From a virus: a stretch of 22,802 nucleotides of DNA. Of the stretch, positions 1 through 7,190 are shown one piece after another. Position 1 is the first letter of the stretch, and every line of letters begins with the position of its first letter. A program made the translations under genes and the position numbers. The DNA lies in the IMG/VR virus record IMGVR_UViG_3300025030_000428, positions 1 to 22,802 of that record; one strand, 5' to 3'. The notes below the pieces were generated by a model. That model did not search any database and had not been told where the DNA came from. It saw only the letters and a program-made list of their open reading frames with translations.

Positions 1-305
1 TGTATCCGGCGTAATTCGTCGCCTACATTCGAGAAATAAGCGGTAAACGTCAGGTTGCCGTCCTCGTCGGGCACGGTCACGGTATGAAATTCTTCCGGTT
101 CAGTCAGCTTTTGCCACAGCGCGGCATATTCGGCGGTGTCCGTCGTGGTTCCCAGTTGGAGCGTATAGTTGAAATAGACGCCGATCAATTCTCTGTGAAG
201 CACCCCGTCGCTGGTCCGTTCGGCGTACTTGTCCAAGAAGTCGGCCCGGCGGGTCAGCGAGAGCACGGGTATATCAAAAGTCGTGCCGTCAATGGTCACG
301 CTCAC
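1..305 (-). CDS. Tail protein downstream of tape measure (partial, C-terminus outside window)
   Basis: This open frame starts with GTG at 305 and runs off the left edge after 101 codons, so only the N-terminal part is seen. The start overlaps the tape-measure stop codon in a GTGA arrangement, which points to translational coupling. The product begins SVTIDGTTFDIPVLSLTRRA and continues with a charged, beta-rich sequence without signal peptide or membrane segment. From memory, similar proteins sit directly after the tape-measure gene in siphophage tail modules of Firmicutes phages. By position it could be a distal tail or tail-completion protein, but the exact role is inferred from position only. 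The missing C-terminus prevents a firmer assignment. Confidence 0.7.
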   Translation of the reverse strand, partial: MSVTIDGTTFDIPVLSLTRRADFLDKYAERTSDGVLHRELIGVYFNYTLQLGTTTDTAEYAALWQKLTEPEEFHTVTVPDEDGNLTFTAYFSNVGDELRRI

Positions 306-2944
306 CCTGTCACCGCCTTTCGGACTAACGACTTCCCGATCCGCACGTTTTCCTGGTCAATGCGCGGTTTCAGTTCGCGGATCAAGGGAGCCAGCGGCCC
401 GGTGAAATCTATGCGAATATCGGCCTGAATCTGTCCCAACTCCTCGCGCACGATCTGGCGCAGCAGGGCTTCCGGGGCTTCGATGTTTTTGCCTGAACGC
501 TGATCACCCAGGATCGCGGCGAACTGCGCGTTGGGGGGAATGACCGCCCCGCGCGCCAGCTTGGGGATAACGGGCGCGGTAATCGGCTCAAGATGCACGC
601 CGAATTTGATATGCTGGCCGAGCACCTCTTCGTCTACCTGGATTGAATTGATCGCGTTAATGATGGTATTGATCCCGCTCACAATACCGTTGATCATGCT
701 CTGGATAAAGTCGATCATGCCGTTGACCAGCCCCTTGACCAGGTTAAATATGCCGTTCCAGGTATCGCTAAATGCCTGACTGACCGTATCGAGCATCGTG
801 TGGAAGGCCGCGTCGAGCGGGGCAATCACCGTGTCGTTAAACCAGTCTTTGGCGCTCTGCCACGCGGCTTTGATATTGTCCCAGGCGGTGGTAGCCCAAG
901 ACGTGATATTGTCCCACGCCTCGACAAACCAATCCTTGATCGGCGTAACCACGTTTTTACCAAACCAGGACGCCGCAATGCCCCATTGGACTTTGATGGC
1001 CTCCCACACTTCCCCCGCTTTGACCTTGATCTCATCCCAATGGGTGTACAGCAGGTAGAGGATGGCAATCAGGACGAGGATCGCCAGCACAGTGAGAAAG
1101 ATCGGGCTGGTCAGAATGGCGACGGCAATCCCAAAGGCGGTGGTGGCCGCCGTAACCACTGTGGCGATAACCCCCCAGAACGCTACCGCCGCATTGACCG
1201 CCCACCATACCGCCGCGAACGCCGTGAGCGTGCCCACCATAATATCAAAGGCGGTTTGATGATCGTCTATCCAATCGCTCACACCCCCCAGCCGATCAGC
1301 GAGCCAGTCCAGGGTATCCAAAACTTTATCACCCGCCCAGGCCGCCAGGGGTTTCAAAAACTCTTCAAACAAGACTTTCGCCAGGGGCTTGAGCGCTTCA
1401 ATGGCCGAATTGACCACTTTCAGCCCCTCTGCCAGCACGCGCAAGAAACGCGGTAGAACATCTGAGATCGTCCATGCCGCCAACGGCACGAGCACGCTTT
1501 CCCACAGCCATAGCAGTCCCTCGCCTACGTTGATCGCAAAGGGAGCCAGCGCATCCCACAGGTCAACCAGCGCGGCATTGATCCCCGGCCAGTCAATGGA
1601 TTCCAGGCCGACGGCAATGGCGTCAATGAAGCGCGGCAGGCCCTCGCCCAACACCCACGCGCCGACGGGTTTGAGGAAGTGTTCGTAAAAGTCTATCGCG
1701 CCCGTCGCCACAAACGTCTTGACAGGTTGCAGAGCGGCCCATAAGTGTTTGAGGCTGGCAATCGTCGGCTCAAATAAATTCAGCAGCTTGGCTTTGAGGT
1801 TTTCGACCTTTTCCGCCAGACTGTCTACTTCTTTCCCGATAATGCTGTCTCCCAGGCCCGCGCCGATCCCCGCGCCCACGTCCGGGATACCGCCCCCTGC
1901 ACCGCCGCCGCCCCCTGCACCGCCTGTGGGTGTAGTGGGCTGTTCCTGTTGGAGCACGTTCAATTCATCGAAGGCCGCCAGTGCGCCCTTTGCGGCTTTC
2001 GCCGCCGCGTCAGTGTTATCGGCCAGATCGCCCGCGCCGCCCGCCGCGTTCCCGGCGGCATCGGCTACGCCACCCATTGAGTCCGCCGCGTCTCCCGCGC
2101 CGCCCGCCACGTCGCCCAGGCTGACATCCACGCCAAACAGGAGGCTGATCACGCGCCCGATGGTGTTGAACAGCACCACGAGCCAATCAATCGCCATTTT
2201 GATGTACGGAATGATGGCGGATAGGATCGGGATAATGGCGTTTCCCACCGCCACTTTGAGGTTGTAGAAACTTGTGCCCAGCGCGGACACCATGCCCGCG
2301 TAACCGCCCGCGAGTTTGGCGGCGTCCCCGGTCTGGAAACGGGTTTCGGCCATGATCCCGTTGACTTCCGCCTGTATTTTCTGCTGCTGGTTCAGGCGAT
2401 TGGCCGTCGTGCCGATGCTGCGAGCATATTCGTCCCACATCTTGGCGACGTTTTTGGTGACGCCCGCGTTATCAACGAGAATCGAATTTTCGTTTTTAAG
2501 TCCTTCTGACGCACTCTGAACCGCCTCGCCCATCGTGAGCGACGACTGCCGCCCGAAGGCCGACGCATCCTTGAGCGCGATCATGGTCTGCTCGATTTGG
2601 TCCGTCGAATACCCGCGCAGCGCCAGATTCTTGTAGGCCGTGATCGCATTGGTCGCTGGAACTAAACCGTCGCTGATGAACTCATTGATGAACTTCTGCG
2701 CCTCAGCAAACGATTTGCCCGTGCCCGTCGTGACCGATTGCAGCCCGGTCATAGCTGAAGCCAGATCGGACGCGGCAGAGACGGCAGACTTACCGAACAT
2801 GACGATCCCCGCCACGCCCAACGCCAGCCCGACAGCCGCCGCCAGCCCTTTGACGCTCGACATCATGCTTTTAATGCCGTTGTTGAAGTTTTTTGTATCT
2901 ATCCGCGAATCTATTCTAATGCTGCCATCATAGCCGATTGCCAT
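302..2944 (-). CDS. Tail tape measure protein
   Basis: The product of about 880 residues is the longest in the window and has the features of a siphophage tape measure, which sets tail length and passes through the tail tube. The N-terminal 250 residues hold the SVKGLAAAVGLALGVAGIVM segment and alpha-helical sequence typical of TP901-type tape measures. A Gly/Ala-rich stretch near residues 270-370 includes a run of glycines. Strongly hydrophobic segments lie near residues 570-640, followed by repeated Trp-containing helices (WDNITSW, WDNIKAAW). Two ATGs are possible, at 2950 and 2944. The second is preferred because the GGGGGG-type ribosome site lies at normal distance from it and too close to the first. 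By the usual rule of about 0.15 nm per residue the tail would be roughly 130 nm long (inference). The HNH gene cassette separates it from the tail chaperone genes upstream. Confidence 0.93.
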   Translation of the reverse strand: MAIGYDGSIRIDSRIDTKNFNNGIKSMMSSVKGLAAAVGLALGVAGIVMFGKSAVSAASDLASAMTGLQSVTTGTGKSFAEAQKFINEFISDGLVPATNAITAYKNLALRGYSTDQIEQTMIALKDASAFGRQSSLTMGEAVQSASEGLKNENSILVDNAGVTKNVAKMWDEYARSIGTTANRLNQQQKIQAEVNGIMAETRFQTGDAAKLAGGYAGMVSALGTSFYNLKVAVGNAIIPILSAIIPYIKMAIDWLVVLFNTIGRVISLLFGVDVSLGDVAGGAGDAADSMGGVADAAGNAAGGAGDLADNTDAAAKAAKGALAAFDELNVLQQEQPTTPTGGAGGGGGAGGGIPDVGAGIGAGLGDSIIGKEVDSLAEKVENLKAKLLNLFEPTIASLKHLWAALQPVKTFVATGAIDFYEHFLKPVGAWVLGEGLPRFIDAIAVGLESIDWPGINAALVDLWDALAPFAINVGEGLLWLWESVLVPLAAWTISDVLPRFLRVLAEGLKVVNSAIEALKPLAKVLFEEFLKPLAAWAGDKVLDTLDWLADRLGGVSDWIDDHQTAFDIMVGTLTAFAAVWWAVNAAVAFWGVIATVVTAATTAFGIAVAILTSPIFLTVLAILVLIAILYLLYTHWDEIKVKAGEVWEAIKVQWGIAASWFGKNVVTPIKDWFVEAWDNITSWATTAWDNIKAAWQSAKDWFNDTVIAPLDAAFHTMLDTVSQAFSDTWNGIFNLVKGLVNGMIDFIQSMINGIVSGINTIINAINSIQVDEEVLGQHIKFGVHLEPITAPVIPKLARGAVIPPNAQFAAILGDQRSGKNIEAPEALLRQIVREELGQIQADIRIDFTGPLAPLIRELKPRIDQENVRIGKSLVRKAVTG

Positions 2945-2972
2945 TAGCATTCCCCCCTATTCGCGGTATAAT
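2944..2972 (+). promoter_or_regulatory. Sigma70-type promoter for the HNH gene
   Basis: On the plus strand TTAGCA (2944-2949) and a perfect TATAAT (2967-2972) are separated by exactly 17 bases. The -35 matches the consensus at four of six positions. Transcription would begin near 2979, about 60 bases before the HNH start codon. The promoter lies over the tape-measure start codon on the other strand. Its position in front of the only plus-strand gene supports function. Confidence 0.65.
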
Positions 2973-3041
2973 AAAGGGAAACAAAGCACCCCGCGCTGTT
3001 AGTAGCAGCCGGGGCATGGCAAATCAAACGGGAGGTTTGAA

Positions 3042-3518
3042 ATGCACTACGATTATACCCCGAAAGACGTAGAACGCTTCTGGTCAAAAGTTGACAAATC
3101 CGGCGGGCCTGACGCCTGTTGGAATTGGACGGCATACAAGGGAAGAAAAGGTTACGGGCGAATCGGATGGGGCGGGCCTGGATTACCGAAACTCTCTCAC
3201 CGAGTAGCCTATGAGATAGCTTTCGGAGAATTTCCAGAAGAACAGCAGGTTCTACATCGCTGCGATAATCCGTCTTGCGTGAATCCGTCCCATTTGTTTT
3301 TGGGCACGAATCGAGACAATGTGAATGATCGGCAGCGAAAAGGCAGGAACAATCCCCAACGCGGCGAGCGGAATGGGAATCACAAATTAACAGATATGCA
3401 GGTAGATGAAATCCGCCAACGCTACTCAAATGGCGAGACACGCTTTGAGTTAGCGAAAGTGTTTGGTGTTCACCATACGCAAATCTGGAATATTGTGAAA
3501 CGCAGACAGCGCGTCTGA
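3042..3518 (+). CDS. HNH homing endonuclease (free-standing)
   Basis: This is the only convincing plus-strand gene. The 158-residue product has the HNH_3-type layout. The N-terminal FWSKVDKSGGPDACWNWT leads to LSHRVAYEIAFG and then the HNH core VLHRCDNPSCVNPSHLFLGT, residues 70-89, with His72, Asn81 and His84 and Cys pairs that may bind zinc. The C-terminal KLTDMQVDEIRQRY...FELAKVFGVHHTQIWNIVKRR (about 115-155) looks like a helix-turn-helix DNA-binding region. Such enzymes cut a specific site in phage DNA and spread their own gene by repair. GGGAGG lies at normal spacing before the ATG. The gene sits between the tail chaperones and the tape measure, on the opposite strand to both, with its own promoter and terminator. 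It looks intact and is AT-richer than the flanking tail genes. Confidence 0.93.
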   Translation: MHYDYTPKDVERFWSKVDKSGGPDACWNWTAYKGRKGYGRIGWGGPGLPKLSHRVAYEIAFGEFPEEQQVLHRCDNPSCVNPSHLFLGTNRDNVNDRQRKGRNNPQRGERNGNHKLTDMQVDEIRQRYSNGETRFELAKVFGVHHTQIWNIVKRRQRV

Positions 3519-3523
3519 TTTTT
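3503..3523 (+). terminator. Intrinsic terminator overlapping the HNH stop codon
   Basis: CAGAC (3503-3507) and GTCTG (3513-3517) form a 5-bp stem with a 5-base loop, followed after one A by TTTTT (3519-3523). The stem includes the last codons of the HNH gene and part of its TGA. It would stop the plus-strand transcript before it runs antisense through the tail chaperone genes. The stem is short, so efficiency is uncertain. Confidence 0.55.
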
Positions 3524-3528
3524 CCCAT

Positions 3529-3693
3529 TTACTTTTTGCTCTTCCGTTCCTTGAGATACCGGGCGTAAATGCCCTGACTGACCAGCAGGTCTTTGTAAAA
3601 CGCCAGTTCGTCAGCCGTCATGTTCTGGACATGCTCGCGCACGCCCTTTTGCGCCAGCAGTTCGGCCATGATCGCCGGGTCAGGCTTTGCCAT
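3529..3693 (-). CDS. Small tail assembly chaperone-like protein (54 aa)
   Basis: The product starts MAKPDPAIMAELLAQKGVRE and ends YLKERKSKK. It is predicted to be alpha-helical and lysine-rich at its end. The ATG lies inside the last codons of the Gp15-type gene, with a 15-base overlap in the +1 frame, and AGAGGGG just upstream is a good ribosome site. Siphophages usually encode a pair of overlapping tail assembly chaperones before the tape measure, and the second is often made by ribosomal frameshifting. The position, small size and overlap match that second partner. Independent initiation seems sufficient here, but a shift at the GGGG of GAG-GGG-CAG could also make a fusion (inference). The HNH cassette lies directly downstream. 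Confidence 0.75.
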   Translation of the reverse strand: MAKPDPAIMAELLAQKGVREHVQNMTADELAFYKDLLVSQGIYARYLKERKSKK

Positions 3694-4264
3694 GCTGCCC
3701 CTCTTTGATCAGGCGCATAAATTCCGCCTCCTGCTCCCGTTCATCGGCGGACAACGGCTCCTCAATATCGAGTACGTCGTGCATCTCCTCGTACATGCGC
3801 CGTTCCTCTTTGGTCGCTTTGCCCGTTTTGACGCGCTTGCGCAGCGACACTAAACTGCAAAACGTGGTGTCGCTGCCCAGGTCCATAAACAGCGCCAGAA
3901 ACTTCCACCAGTGCAGATATTCGATACTTTCTAGATCGATCCCGTGCGTCTGCCGGAAAGCCGCGAAGATGTAATTCGCGTCTTGTCGGAAACTGTACAG
4001 CCGGAGCGCCGGACCGTCGTCTTCCGTGTGCTCTTCCCCTCCATTCAGAAAGCGGAGTGCCTGTTCAAAAGCGCCCGCCGCATTGTCGGGCGGTTTTGGG
4101 TAAAGATTGGCGAGTAAGATCGCCTGCTGCTCGACGGGCGCGAGTTCCGGGTCTTCGAACGCCAGAATCACCCGCAGACAGGCCCGGAAGTCGGTGTGGA
4201 TCGGCACGTTCTGGCCGTCAATCTCAACCGCCGTCGGCAGAGGCTCAAACAGGATATTGATCAT
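3680..4264 (-). CDS. Gp15-family tail assembly chaperone
   Basis: The 194-residue product carries the hallmark of the phage Gp15 family (Pfam Phage_Gp15, named from Listeria phage A118). The block LRLYSFRQDANYIFAAFRQT is followed by GIDLESIEYLHWWKFLALF near residues 88-127, and the C-terminus is charged and helical. Members lie just before the tape measure and are thought to act as tail assembly chaperones that coat it before tube polymerisation. The start overlaps the preceding gene's stop by four bases (ATGA), and the 3' end overlaps the small 54-residue gene, a typical chaperone pair layout. The length fits the family. The family match is recognised from sequence and the chaperone role is established mainly by genomic position in relatives. 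Confidence 0.88.
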   Translation of the reverse strand: MINILFEPLPTAVEIDGQNVPIHTDFRACLRVILAFEDPELAPVEQQAILLANLYPKPPDNAAGAFEQALRFLNGGEEHTEDDGPALRLYSFRQDANYIFAAFRQTHGIDLESIEYLHWWKFLALFMDLGSDTTFCSLVSLRKRVKTGKATKEERRMYEEMHDVLDIEEPLSADEREQEAEFMRLIKEGQHGKA

Positions 4265-4713
4265 GTCATGACCCGGCGCGGCTTCCCTTTACCGGCGCGT
4301 TTTTTCGGGAGGTACTTGCCGACCTTCGCTTGCCGGGCCTGCTGAACAAACGGCGTAATGCCCTCAAAGAACTGCTGGATCATGTCTAACCCCAGCGTGC
4401 CATCGAAGGCTTTTTGGGACGTGCCCGCGCCAAACAAGCGATCAATCTGCCCATACACGTACTCGCAGATGTCACGCATGAAGGCGATCCGGTCCGCCAT
4501 ATTGACAGGCAGGCCGATAGTGTCTACCGCCGTCACCTGGTCAATGACCTCGGCGCGCTTTTCGTACTCCGCCAGTTTGATCTCAAAGTCGCGCGTCAGG
4601 TCATAGTAGCGCTCGGCAAATTGAATATCCGAGGGATTGAAGACAATTACCCGGTCAGGATCATCGTTGACGGCGATGCGCTTGATACCGGAATCAATCT
4701 TGATACTGTCCAT
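4261..4713 (-). CDS. Tail module protein next to Gp15, probable chaperone (DUF6673-like)
   Basis: The 150-residue product begins MDSIKIDSGIKRIAVNDD and contains long helical stretches (FAERYYDLTRDFEIKLAEYEKRAE) with a basic tail ending KRAGKGKPRRVMT. In related Firmicutes phages a protein of this size, with a similar start and helical core, lies between the tail tube gene and the Gp15 gene. I recall it as DUF6673, but this should be treated as tentative. Its place immediately after the tail tube and before Gp15 suggests a tail assembly chaperone role. The start codon shares one base with the upstream stop (TAATG) and the stop overlaps the Gp15 start by four bases, so the three genes are tightly coupled. 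No enzymatic motif is visible. Confidence 0.75.
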   Translation of the reverse strand: MDSIKIDSGIKRIAVNDDPDRVIVFNPSDIQFAERYYDLTRDFEIKLAEYEKRAEVIDQVTAVDTIGLPVNMADRIAFMRDICEYVYGQIDRLFGAGTSQKAFDGTLGLDMIQQFFEGITPFVQQARQAKVGKYLPKKRAGKGKPRRVMT

Positions 4714-5483
4714 TACGCCGCCGCCCTGGTGATGTCAATCATATAAACAACGTTTTCAGTGCCCACCGTGACATCAATGGAGAGGTGATTCACGCCAACA
4801 GCTAGTGAGGCCGTCGCGCCTTGCAACACTTCCGCCGCCTCGTCGTACTGCACGATGGTTGCGCCTGAAAGCGTGCTGTCCATCTGAGCCGTCGTTACGC
4901 CGTTCGCCACACTCCCGGCATACCACAACCAGGATTTGTCGGTAGCGAACAACGGTGTCAGGGTCACAGAGCCGATGACCATCGTCGTCAGAATAGTGTC
5001 GATAGCCAGCGCGACAAATTCCGATCCGGTTGGGCTAAAGCCACCCTTCACCGGATCGCCTACGTAATTGATCGTGTACCCGATTTTGGCCGACGTGTTG
5101 CCCGGCCCGCCAAACTTATCCACCTGCACGCTGACGGCGACCTTTTCAGCAGCGTAGTATCCGAGGGCGGGCGTCTCAAACAGCCATACATTGACAATTT
5201 CGGTTTCTGCGTCCTCCAGTACATCGCGGCCCTGCCGGGTGGCATCAATCCAGTCAAAGACAGCATCACCCGCTATCGCCGTCGCCTCAATTGCCATCGT
5301 CGGCGCGTAGGACTCGACGCTGATGGTCGCGTTGTCATCCGCGATGTACGTCTCTTCAGACGTTTTGGGATTCATCGCTACTTCAGCCTCCGGGATACCC
5401 GCGCTGATCAGCGACCAAACGGGCGTGCCAACCGTGCCCGTGTTGAGAAAACTCTTGAACTGGCTGCGCTTGATTTTAGCCAT
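4713..5483 (-). CDS. Major tail (tube) protein with C-terminal Ig/cadherin-like domain
   Basis: The 256-residue product has two parts. Residues 1-160 are clearly paralogous to the upstream gene, with shared blocks MAKIKRS, MNPKTSEETYI, ISVESYAPTM, DAET-IVNVW and QVD-FGGPG. They form the presumed tube domain. Residues 165-256 (SVTLTPLFATDKSWLWYAGS through NVVYMIDITRAAA) read like the cadherin-like beta-sandwich domain family (PF12733), a surface decoration found on many phage tail tubes. The gene starts one base into the previous stop (TAATG). A tube subunit with an extra Ig-like domain is well known in lambda gpV and in the frameshifted long form of SPP1 gp17.1. Here the long form is a separate gene. 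Which paralogue forms most of the tube cannot be told from sequence. Confidence 0.88.
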   Translation of the reverse strand: MAKIKRSQFKSFLNTGTVGTPVWSLISAGIPEAEVAMNPKTSEETYIADDNATISVESYAPTMAIEATAIAGDAVFDWIDATRQGRDVLEDAETEIVNVWLFETPALGYYAAEKVAVSVQVDKFGGPGNTSAKIGYTINYVGDPVKGGFSPTGSEFVALAIDTILTTMVIGSVTLTPLFATDKSWLWYAGSVANGVTTAQMDSTLSGATIVQYDEAAEVLQGATASLAVGVNHLSIDVTVGTENVVYMIDITRAAA

Positions 5484-5950
5484 TACGTGAACGCTTTCGT
5501 GCCCGTGTTGAACGTGCCCGTTACCGGATCGCCCTGGTAGTTAATGGTGACTTTCAGCTTGACCGCTTGACCGCCGGGGCCGCCAAAAGCGTCCACCTGA
5601 ATACTCACGGCCTGCTGCTCTGCCGGGGCCGCGCTCGGACCGCCCGACTCGTAATTCCACACGTTGACGATGGTCGTTTCGGCGTCCCCCAACACGGCCC
5701 GGTTTTTACGCAGACCGTCCAGGAACTCAAACACTTCGTCGCCATTATGCGCCGTGATTTCGAGCGGCATGGTGGGCGCGTATGATTCGACACTGATCCG
5801 GGCATTATCTTCGTGGATGTACGTCTCTTCAGACGTTTTCGGATTCATGCTGACTTCACCCTCAATGACCCCTACTCCCAACAGGTAATAGGTTCCATCG
5901 CCTACAGTGTCAATGTAGGTCAAAAACTCACTGCGTTTAATCTTTGCCAT
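5483..5950 (-). CDS. Major tail (tube) protein, short paralogue
   Basis: This 155-residue protein corresponds to the tube domain of the gene that follows it and lacks the C-terminal beta-sandwich. Shared blocks run from the first residues (MAKIKRS) to NYQGDPV near residue 140, so the two genes arose by tandem duplication. A near-perfect ribosome site AGGAGG with 5-base spacing precedes the ATG, the best seen among the tail genes, which fits high expression of a tube subunit. The SD overlaps the stop codon of the tail terminator gene. It is placed as expected between the tail terminator and the tail chaperones. It probably forms the plain tail tube subunit (inference). Confidence 0.88.
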   Translation of the reverse strand: MAKIKRSEFLTYIDTVGDGTYYLLGVGVIEGEVSMNPKTSEETYIHEDNARISVESYAPTMPLEITAHNGDEVFEFLDGLRKNRAVLGDAETTIVNVWNYESGGPSAAPAEQQAVSIQVDAFGGPGGQAVKLKVTINYQGDPVTGTFNTGTKAFT

Positions 5951-5959
5951 CGTTTCCTC

Positions 5960-6382
5960 CTATGGCACTTGGTCATAGATAAGGCGGCAGGTAATGAGGT
6001 AAATTCCCGTTCCACTGTCGCCCTGCTGTTCAAGATAGCCCCAGTTAACCGCCTCTATCGTGTCGGCGGTTTTGCCCGTCGCCAGCGTGGGCAGCGTTCC
6101 GGCGAGCGTTTGGCTTTCGAGCCAATCCGCCAGCGCCTCGGCAAATTCCGCGTTCGCCAGCCGTTCGGCTTCGTCCATCGTGGACTCGGCGAATTGGAAC
6201 GCGAACGGAAATTCCCGTAATGAACTGCCGTCCAGATACTCTTCGAGCTTGCGCGCGCCCGGCAGAGGCACAATGGCATAGGCCGTCGGCGCGGCGTTCA
6301 GGTGGTTGACCCAGAGGGGGCTACCAGATGCCAACTCCGCGTAGGTCTTTAGATATGTCTGCACCGCGCTTATGATGCTCAC
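5960..6382 (-). CDS. Tail terminator / minor capsid protein 3
   Basis: The gene is taken to start at GTG 6382, which overlaps the previous stop codon in a GTGA arrangement. The open frame extends further upstream, but that part overlaps the previous gene and does not resemble protein sequence. The 140-residue product (MSIISAVQTYLKTYAELASG, ending YLITCRLIYDQVP) matches the general pattern of the Minor_capsid_3 or tail-terminator family of Firmicutes phages: an N-terminal helix, a beta-rich core, and a terminal strand. Tail terminators cap the tail tube and join it to the head. The order connector, closure, stopper, terminator, tube is conserved in siphophages and supports the call. Confidence 0.78.
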   Translation of the reverse strand: MSIISAVQTYLKTYAELASGSPLWVNHLNAAPTAYAIVPLPGARKLEEYLDGSSLREFPFAFQFAESTMDEAERLANAEFAEALADWLESQTLAGTLPTLATGKTADTIEAVNWGYLEQQGDSGTGIYLITCRLIYDQVP

Positions 6383-6771
6383 GATCCGCCCCCCGCCAGA
6401 CGGCGCGCGCCGTCCAGAATGACCTTTTTGTAGAGCGCTTTCATCCGCTCGAACCAAAATCCACCGCGCAACGGCCCGGTTTCGCTGCCCGCCTTGCGAG
6501 GGCTGTAGTATTGCGCGCGGGCGTAGGGGGCGATCCATTTCACTTCGCCACTGCCCACGTCGGTCCCTAATGACCCGGACTTAATCAGCATCCCGGTTTG
6601 CAGGGGCGTGAATGGCTCGGAAAGCCTTAAAATTTCCGAGTCTACAAAACGCTGCGCGCGGGTGTAGTTGCCGTTCCATTTGGGCGCAAAGTTCGTGTCC
6701 CAGGTCAGTTGGGCTTTGCCGCCCTTGCCCACGAACACCTGACCGCGCGGAGTCTTGATCGGATCGGGCAT
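6379..6771 (-). CDS. Minor capsid protein 2-like head-tail joining protein
   Basis: The 130-residue product contains the block RAQRFVDSEILRLSEPFTPL followed by QTGMLIKSG and GEVKWIAPYARAQYYSP, then FWFERMKALYKKVILDGA. These are the recognisable features of the Minor_capsid_2 family (PF11114) of A118-like phages, comparable in position and size to tail-completion proteins of other siphophages. It likely takes part in the head-tail interface. The stop codon overlaps the next GTG start. A GGGGGC ribosome site lies in the end of the preceding gene. No unusual features are seen. Confidence 0.8.
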   Translation of the reverse strand: MPDPIKTPRGQVFVGKGGKAQLTWDTNFAPKWNGNYTRAQRFVDSEILRLSEPFTPLQTGMLIKSGSLGTDVGSGEVKWIAPYARAQYYSPRKAGSETGPLRGGFWFERMKALYKKVILDGARRLAGGGS

Positions 6772-6773
6772 GG

Positions 6774-7184
6774 TTATTTGGCCCCCAATTGCCAGTGTTG
6801 CAAGGCGGGCGATCCACTGTCCATCGTGTCAACGGACGTAATCACCAGCACGTCATCATATTTGGCCTTGAGCGCCGTCAGGGTGAATGACGGCCCGATG
6901 GTATCTGTCACCGTGCCGCGCACGATAACATCCCCGACTTGCAGCGTCCATTTGCCCGTTTTGGACACGAGCGCCTGCCACGCTTTGGGAGCAAGGTAAT
7001 CGTCACCGCGCGCCAGGGGGATATACACCGCCACGCTATCGGCGGCCAGATTGCCGCCGGACGCCAGCACATTCGCCGCTTTCCGGTTTTCCCACGCGAC
7101 ATCGGCGATCACCGTGCGCTGGTAGGTTTCCGCCCCGGCTACAAGGTAACGGTTAAATAATGTGAGGTCAGAATTTGTGCGCAT
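6774..7184 (-). CDS. Head closure protein (DUF6751-like)
   Basis: The 136-residue product has the pattern TLFNRYLVAGAETYQRTVIA, then SGGNLAADSVAVYIPLA, YLAPKAWQAL and GKWTLQVGDVIVRG. It resembles a small beta-rich protein family of Firmicutes phages that I recall as DUF6751, located between the head-tail connector and Minor_capsid_2. A head-closure or stopper role is inferred from this order. The ATG directly follows the TAG stop of the GIY-YIG gene, with AAGGTG as ribosome site inside the end of that gene. The first twelve bases (ATGCGCACAAAT) closely resemble the start of the GIY-YIG gene, a sign of how the endonuclease was inserted. Confidence 0.75.
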   Translation of the reverse strand: MRTNSDLTLFNRYLVAGAETYQRTVIADVAWENRKAANVLASGGNLAADSVAVYIPLARGDDYLAPKAWQALVSKTGKWTLQVGDVIVRGTVTDTIGPSFTLTALKAKYDDVLVITSVDTMDSGSPALQHWQLGAK

Positions 7185-7190
7185 CTACAC
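7173..7190 (-). repeat. Near-repeat flanking GIY-YIG gene, downstream copy
   Basis: GTGTAGATGCGCACAAAT on the minus strand spans the endonuclease stop and the start of the next gene. It matches the copy at 7857-7875 at 15 positions with one gap. It may be a target duplication left by insertion, or a repaired gene start. Confidence 0.55.

Noticed and set aside
800-1456. A 218-codon plus-strand open frame opposite the tape measure
   Set aside because: Its translation is Arg/His/Pro-rich without a domain, as expected for the reverse of a long GC-rich gene.
2944-3528. A 194-codon open frame on the minus strand opposite the HNH gene
   Set aside because: Its translation is rich in Cys, Ser, Arg and His with no domain pattern, and it mirrors a clear HNH gene that has its own signals.
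6383-6538. N-terminal extension of the tail terminator protein
   Set aside because: It would overlap the previous gene by about 160 bases and encodes Arg/Gly-rich sequence; the GTGA overlap start fits better.
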